Of a DNA stretch of 16,417 bases, positions 12,755 to 16,417 are shown piece after piece. The stretch covers positions 1 to 16,417 of the forward strand of contig JBBRTW010000118.1 of NCBI GenBank assembly GCA_038244055.1, given 5' to 3'. Both the position numbers and the translations under genes were made by a program. The first letter of the stretch is position 1. Each line of letters starts with the position of its first letter. This DNA is from DASPKW01 sp038244055. GTDB lineage: Bacteria > Planctomycetota > Phycisphaerae > Tepidisphaerales > Tepidisphaeraceae. Below the pieces are notes generated by a model. The model searched no databases, was not told the origin of the DNA, and saw only the letters and a program-made list of their open reading frames with translations.

Positions 12755-14091
12755 TCCGCCCGGATCGCCGCCACGATCGCGGCAATCAGGCTGGCCAGAA
12801 TAACTAACCCAACCGCCCCCACCCCCGCCAGCGGCGCGCCCGGCCAGCGCCACTGGGTCAGCGCGCCAATCCCCGGCCCCAGCACCTGCCCCAGCCCAAT
12901 CAGCGCTTCGTGATATCCCGCGTGTTCCGTGCTCCCCTGGCTCAGCACCATCCCGAAATAGAGGCTGGCCATGTAGATCGTCCCCATGGCCAGGCCCAGA
13001 AGCACTTGCGAGCCGATCATCAGGCCCAGATCGAGCGAGGTGGATTTCATCTCACCCGCCAGGACCGATGGGCTGACGGTCACCCCAACGAAGGCGATCC
13101 CCATGACAATCGCGGCCCCGAGCAGCAGGCGCGGCCGGGAATGCCAGAAAACCGTCGCCCCAAGGATCATGAACGCGATCCACCGGCTGATCATCCAGAC
13201 ACTTCCCAGCGCCGTCTGCAGGGTCGGATTGAGCGACTTCGTGACCGGCAGAAGAGGCATCAGCGCCGAGACACTGTAGATGACGACATAAGTGGCCGGC
13301 AGCGCGATGCGCGAGAGCCATAGGGCCAACGTGCGATGGCGGAGAAGCTCGGCCGGGGCGGGTTCGTAACTGAGGATATGTGGAGCATGCGAATCGTGCG
13401 CGTGTTGAATTGCCGGCGCTTTGGCGGTTGCGACTTGAGCTTCCGAGATGTCATCCGGCGCGATTTCCGGCCGCGCCTCCTTTTTGCGGGCCGTGAAAAA
13501 CGTGACTGCGGCAATGAAATGGATCGCGGCCGGGACAATGAAAACCCCGCGCGGATCGATGGAGAGGATGGTGCCCTGAAGCGCCACCGCCGCCGCCCCC
13601 GTGCCGGCCCAGATCAGGTTGTAAAGGCCGACCTGCCGCGACATCTGATGCGCATCGGGCGCATCGGCGCAGAGACTCTCCAGCACCGGCCAGTTCAGCC
13701 CCAGCAGCGGCACGTACACCAGGATCATCGCGACGATCAGTGCGTGGGAAGTCGTCAGCGCCGCGATGGAGCAGATGACGATCATCGCCAGGTTGCTGGC
13801 GATCAGCAGTCCGCGATTGCTCATGGCCTTCGAAAGCTTCTGCGCCGTCAGCGAGGCGACGATGTAAACCGCCCCCTGCGCCGAGGCCAGCAGAAAATTC
13901 GGAATGATCCCCCAGCCGAATATCTTGGTCGTGTAAAAAAAGATGCCGATAAACAAAAGGCTCCCGGCCACCGAAAGCAGCCCTTCCATGATGTAGGCCG
14001 CCAATAGCGGAATGCCGGCCGCGGGGGCGGCATGGGGTGTGGGCGGGGCGGGCGGGGCGGCGTGGTCGATCGCGCGATCAGAGGCTTGCAA
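12745..14091 (-). CDS. Major facilitator superfamily transporter
   Basis: The 448-residue protein has about twelve membrane helices in two halves separated by a charged, His-rich loop (about 200-255, with KKEARPEIAPDD and HAHDSHAPH). Helix patterns such as GLLSVAGSLLFIGIFFYTTKIFGWG and LGLAMGTIYMASLYFGM fit the major facilitator superfamily; the substrate cannot be inferred. An Ala/Pro-rich cytoplasmic N-terminus (8-26) precedes the first helix. The start is a TTG at 14091 with GGAG seven bases upstream; no ATG is available before the first helix without losing the extension. It is a single gene, flanked by plus-strand genes on both sides and by repeats on both ends. No promoter could be identified in the repeat-filled upstream gap. 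Confidence 0.85.
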   Translation of the reverse strand: MQASDRAIDHAAPPAPPTPHAAPAAGIPLLAAYIMEGLLSVAGSLLFIGIFFYTTKIFGWGIIPNFLLASAQGAVYIVASLTAQKLSKAMSNRGLLIASNLAMIVICSIAALTTSHALIVAMILVYVPLLGLNWPVLESLCADAPDAHQMSRQVGLYNLIWAGTGAAAVALQGTILSIDPRGVFIVPAAIHFIAAVTFFTARKKEARPEIAPDDISEAQVATAKAPAIQHAHDSHAPHILSYEPAPAELLRHRTLALWLSRIALPATYVVIYSVSALMPLLPVTKSLNPTLQTALGSVWMISRWIAFMILGATVFWHSRPRLLLGAAIVMGIAFVGVTVSPSVLAGEMKSTSLDLGLMIGSQVLLGLAMGTIYMASLYFGMVLSQGSTEHAGYHEALIGLGQVLGPGIGALTQWRWPGAPLAGVGAVGLVILASLIAAIVAAIRAERQ

Positions 14092-14137
14092 TGCGTTTCT
14101 CCAGTTGAGGAGGCATCATGGGGGGAGGATGGATCGG

Positions 14138-14256
14138 GAGCAAGTGCGACGAGCGATATCCCGTGACACGGGCGTCCCGCCCGTGCGAATGGATTGTGAG
14201 CAAGTGCGACGAGCGATATCCCGTGACACGGGCGTCCCGCCCGTGCGAATGGATTG
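14138..14256. repeat. Two tandem 60-bp repeats, each with a CACGGGCG/CGCCCGTG hairpin
   Basis: The 60-bp unit at 14138-14197 is repeated at 14198-14256 with no visible mismatch. Each copy contains CACGGGCG-TCC-CGCCCGTG (14167-14185 and 14227-14245), a perfect 8-bp stem with a 3-base loop. The pair occupies the divergent gap between the MFS gene and the plus-strand gene at 14348. A related hairpin is found at 16149-16167. Confidence 0.9.
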
Positions 14257-14347
14257 GAATTGAAACCCTCTCGCGACCTTCAATGCCCCGGCAATCCAGC
14301 ACGACATATTGCATTCCCCACCGCCCCGCGCCAAACTCTCATTCATC

Positions 14348-14731
14348 ATGCCCCTCTCCCCCGATCGCCTGCCCCTTCTGACCGCCGCCATCCAGACCCT
14401 GATCCCGCCCGAGAATCACCCCGGCGATACCTCGGCCAGGGTTCTCGAGCGCTTTCAACTCCGGCTGGAAACTGACCTGGCCCCGCAGGTGCCCGTGCTG
14501 CAGCGGTGGCTCGACGGCCTGCAATCCGAAGCCTTCACGCTGTTCTCCAATTTTTTCACCGACCTGCACGACAGCACCCGCGAAGAACTCTTCGACCGCA
14601 TCGAATGCGACAACATGCGCACCGACTGGCATCTGGAAGAATTCAACACCACCCCGACCGAGTTTTTCAATCGCCTGATGGACTGGCTGGTGGAAGATCT
14701 CACGGCCCTGACACAGGCAAAGGAGACGTGA
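14348..14731 (+). CDS. Gluconate 2-dehydrogenase subunit 3-like protein
   Basis: The 127-residue protein begins MPLSPDRLPLLTAAIQTLIPPENHPGDTSARVLERFQLRLE. A short helix ending in a LIP-P motif, then a Pro-Gly turn and a helix, resembles the gluconate 2-dehydrogenase subunit 3 family. Those small subunits escort or stabilise a GMC-type dehydrogenase, usually encoded next door; none is seen here, and the usual Tat signal is missing, so this is a shortened soluble relative. The C-terminal half is acidic and aromatic (FNTTPTEFFNRLMDWLVED). The ATG at 14348 matches the family start; the frame is open to 14309. The Gfo/Idh gene 256 bp away is convergent, so a shared operon is excluded. The family call is tentative. 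Confidence 0.6.
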   Translation: MPLSPDRLPLLTAAIQTLIPPENHPGDTSARVLERFQLRLETDLAPQVPVLQRWLDGLQSEAFTLFSNFFTDLHDSTREELFDRIECDNMRTDWHLEEFNTTPTEFFNRLMDWLVEDLTALTQAKET

Positions 14732-14776
14732 ATCGCCGCCCGGCCTATTTGGGATCAACCCCCATCTGCGACTTTT

Positions 14777-15000
14777 CCATCCTCCATCCTCAACCCTCCA
14801 CCCTCAACCAGGGCAATCGCATGTGGCATGAAGTGGGCAACAATTGCGGATTTCGGATTGCGGATTGTGGATTGAAATGCGGTTTTCAATCCGCAATCCG
14901 CAATCCGCAATCCACAATCCGAAATCGATGCCATAGGAGTTACATGCGATTGCCCTGAACCCTCCGCCCTCTCCCCTCCCCTCCCCTTCACTTCACCCTC
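14777..15000. repeat. Pyrimidine-rich heptamer array (CCATCCT/AACCCTC type) interrupted by a palindromic element
   Basis: The left part (14777-14809) reads CCATCCT twice, CAACCCT, CCACCCT, CAACC. The right part (from 14957) reads GAACCCT, CCGCCCT, CTCCCCT and degenerate units that run through the stop codon (14988-14990) of the oxidoreductase gene. Between them lies the 147-bp element at 14810-14956. AACCCTCC-A/G-CCCTC occurs on both sides of the element (14792-14805, 14958-14971). Confidence 0.75.
14810..14956. mobile_element. 147-bp MITE-like element: 15-bp perfect terminal inverted repeats around a GATTGCG palindrome
   Basis: AGGGCAATCGCATGT (14810-14824) is the exact reverse complement of 14942-14956. 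Inside, four GATTNNN heptamers on one strand (about 14848-14875) face six on the other (about 14884-14925), giving a long stem closed by ATTGAAA-TGCGG-TTTTCAAT. The element contains no coding sequence and is inserted in a heptamer array. It could be a non-autonomous mobile element, a strong bidirectional terminator for the convergent genes on each side, or both. Confidence 0.65.
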
Positions 15001-16013
15001 TCCACCTTCCCCGATTTCACGCTCTTCCCCTCCGCCTCGACGATCCGGATCGATCGCGCGGCATCCTTCAGCGTGATCGTCGTCGGCCTCTTCCCCTGCT
15101 TGATGCACTCCAGGAAATACTCGATCTCGATGTCGTACCCCATGCGCGAATCCAGCGCGATGGCGCTGCGCTTGCCTCCTTCGTACAACACCAGGTTCTC
15201 CGCCGCCCGCATGTCGTAGACCGCCGTCGCCTTCTCGAAATTCACGCTGTATTCCATGCGGAACTCGTACCCCTGCTCATGGGCCCAGGTCCCCTCGGCC
15301 GAGATGATCGGCGCGGGCTTGCGGGCCTTGGGCTTGTACATGTACTGCGTGATGACGTGATCGACCCCCGTCGTCGTCTTGGAATATCCCCGGCTGAAAA
15401 CGGCCTCGGGCATTCCGAAACAGAACTGCACGAAATCGGTATCGTGCAGATGCAGGTCCAGAATGGCCGCCCCCGAAAGCTCGGCATTGGCATAAAAACC
15501 GCCGGGTGGCATGCTCGCCAGCCTGCGGAACTGGGCGGATAGCACCCGGCCATAAGTATTCTTATCGATCGCCTCCTTCAGCCACGTCCACCCCGGCCAG
15601 AAGCGCATGCACATCGCGCACATCGACATCCCCTTGGCCCGCGCGGATGCTTTGGCCAGCGCTTCGGCATCCCTGGCCGTCCGCGCCAGCGGCTTTTCCA
15701 CCAGGACATGCTTCCCCTTCTTGAGCGCTGCCAGCGCCAGCTCGACATGCCACGGCGTGGCGACGCACACATCGACCATCTGCACGGCCGGATCGTCGAT
15801 CAGATCGGTCCCCTCGGTGTACCCCTTGGCCCGCGCCAGATCGAACCCGCCCTGGGCCTGTCCTTCAACATTGCCGACCGCGCGTTTCTTGCCCGAGAGC
15901 CGATCCGGGTCCTTATCCGCAATGGCCACCACCTTCACATCCGAGCGCTTCGCATAAGCATCCAGATGCGTCAAACCCATCATGCCCAGCCCGATCACGC
16001 CTACATTGATCAT
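14988..16013 (-). CDS. Gfo/Idh/MocA family oxidoreductase
   Basis: The 341-residue protein has an N-terminal NAD(P)-binding Rossmann fold (INVGVIGLGMMGLTHLDAY) with the GxGxxG-like GLGMMG, an ATPWHVELALAALKKGKHVLVEKPLA stretch carrying the EKP motif, and a C-terminal sugar-binding half with GAAILDLHLHDTDFVQF, where the D-x-H-x-H-D residues match the usual catalytic Lys/Asp/His region. These enzymes oxidise or reduce sugars and inositols with NAD(P); the substrate is not predictable. Planctomycetes hold many paralogues. The ATG at 16013 is chosen because AGGAG lies six bases upstream; the ATG at 16019 directly abuts AGGAG and is less likely. No signal peptide is present. Its stop codon is inside a repeat array. 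Confidence 0.93.
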   Translation of the reverse strand: MINVGVIGLGMMGLTHLDAYAKRSDVKVVAIADKDPDRLSGKKRAVGNVEGQAQGGFDLARAKGYTEGTDLIDDPAVQMVDVCVATPWHVELALAALKKGKHVLVEKPLARTARDAEALAKASARAKGMSMCAMCMRFWPGWTWLKEAIDKNTYGRVLSAQFRRLASMPPGGFYANAELSGAAILDLHLHDTDFVQFCFGMPEAVFSRGYSKTTTGVDHVITQYMYKPKARKPAPIISAEGTWAHEQGYEFRMEYSVNFEKATAVYDMRAAENLVLYEGGKRSAIALDSRMGYDIEIEYFLECIKQGKRPTTITLKDAARSIRIVEAEGKSVKSGKVERVK

Positions 16014-16039
16014 GCTCATCTCCTGCCCGCGTTCATCCT

Positions 16040-16065
16040 ATTTTAGCCGCCGGGCTTGCCCGGCG
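16040..16065 (-). promoter_or_regulatory. Candidate -10 box (TAAAAT) with an adjacent perfect palindrome upstream of the oxidoreductase
   Basis: Minus strand GGCTAAAATAGG (TAAAAT at 16045-16040) precedes the start at 16013 by 26 bp. Immediately upstream, CGCCGGGC-TT-GCCCGGCG (16048-16065) is a perfect 8-bp inverted repeat covering the spacer and -35 area. It could be an operator, a REP-like palindrome or chance GC-rich symmetry. Confidence 0.4.
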
Positions 16066-16115
16066 CGTCTGTGTGCGCCACTACTCAAGATCGTCCATGA
16101 AAAAAACCACCGCCG

Positions 16116-16170
16116 ACACGAGCAAGATGCCCGTGCTACGTCGTCCAACACGGGCAAGATGCCCGTGCCA
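16116..16170. repeat. Tandem pair of GGGCAAGATGCCCGTG hairpin repeats, 32-bp period
   Basis: ACACGAGCAAGATGCCCGTG at 16116 and ACACGGGCAAGATGCCCGTG at 16148 differ at one base. The second forms CACGGGC-AAGAT-GCCCGTG, a perfect 7-bp stem. The CACGGGC/GCCCGTG arms match the hairpins in the 60-bp repeats at 14138-14256, so both belong to one palindrome family. I see nothing else in the 16171-16280 stretch. Confidence 0.8.
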
Positions 16171-16302
16171 CGGCAAATGAGTGTAAACCCACACCCACCC
16201 ACCGCCAAATCATGAATCGAGTCCCGCGCATGCTCCTTGCCCCACAAGCCTCCCTGACTGATCATGGGTTTGGACACATTGGCCGCTGGAGGTAGTTCAA
16301 GG

Positions 16303-16417
16303 ATGGCAACCGATTCAGGGAAAAACAGCTTCGCACCGACCCCGCCCGCTGGCACGCCCGGTCCCAAGCCCACGCCGCAGCAACAGCAGCAAACCCGCAA
16401 TCGAATCCTGACGAAGA
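16303..16417 (+). CDS. N-terminal fragment of an unidentified protein (runs off the right edge)
   Basis: An ATG at 16303 is preceded by GGAGGT at 16287-16292, ten bases upstream, and opens a frame without stops to the window end: MATDSGKNSFAPTPPAG, then a Pro/Gln-rich stretch with five consecutive Gln, then TRNRILTK. Only 38 residues are visible. The disordered Pro/Gln start followed by a basic segment would fit a cytoplasmic lead-in to a membrane helix, but that is a guess; I cannot identify the protein. Confidence 0.55.
   Translation, partial: MATDSGKNSFAPTPPAGTPGPKPTPQQQQQTRNRILTK

Noticed and set aside
14138..14256. Possible CRISPR array
   Set aside because: The two 60-bp units are directly adjacent without spacers, and no cas gene is present.
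14118..14381. Plus-strand frame with duplicated SKCDERYPVTRASRPCEW words
   Set aside because: The repetition comes from the 60-bp DNA duplication; the frame has no other protein-like feature even though GAGG precedes its ATG.
16096..16179. 27-residue frame beginning MKKTTADTSKMPV
   Set aside because: It is made of the GGGCAAGATGCCC repeat pair and lacks a ribosome binding site.

Overview
This 16.4 kb window is GC-rich chromosomal DNA that looks planctomycetal, probably Phycisphaerae-like. The basis is family knowledge, not a search. It has a zinc-ribbon tail reading CGYDLRATPDRCPECG, two tandem type IV prepilin-like proteins starting MRRRGFTLVELLVVIGIIAL and carrying a late DGHA motif, a DUF4058 protein, a Gfo/Idh/MocA oxidoreductase, and intergenic DNA full of short tandem and palindromic repeats. 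I see no rRNA, tRNA, CRISPR array, transposase or phage gene.

Layout. Positions 1-1656 (+): the 3' end of a zinc-ribbon membrane protein, an overlapping divergent leucyl/phenylalanyl-tRNA-protein transferase (aat-like), and a DUF2103 protein. Positions 1704-1848: a 145-bp inverted-repeat element between convergent genes. Positions 1866-3373 (-): two prepilin-like paralogues. Positions 3590-6309 (-): a likely four-gene operon of a HExxH metallopeptidase-like protein, a YgiB/YjfM-like serine-rich lipoprotein, a YgiC/YjfC-type ATP-grasp peptide ligase and a DUF350 (YjfL-like) membrane protein. Positions 6656-12011 (-): chorismate synthase (aroC), an SRPBCC/AHSA1 protein, a PilZ protein, exported MsrA, DUF4058 and an exported archaemetzincin. 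From 12273 on, strands alternate: a Pro/Ala-rich small protein with a Cys cluster (+), an MFS transporter (-), a gluconate-2-dehydrogenase-subunit-3-like protein (+), a Gfo/Idh/MocA oxidoreductase (-), and the start of an unidentified gene (+) at the right edge.

Most genes are housekeeping or stress related: aromatic amino-acid biosynthesis, methionine sulfoxide repair, N-degron tagging and c-di-GMP sensing. The best candidate for a coherent, little-described system is the 3590-6309 operon, which matches the Escherichia coli yjfL-yjfM-yjfC set and adds a metallopeptidase-like gene at its head.

The most striking non-coding signal is a set of 7-bp (once 8-bp) tandem arrays with unrelated unit sequences. 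Five of them begin at, or within a few bases of, a stop codon. Two are interrupted by 121-147 bp elements with perfect 15-bp terminal inverted repeats, flanked on both sides by array sequence. A TANAAT hexamer placed 6-7 nt before a start codon recurs at three genes and suggests leaderless transcripts.
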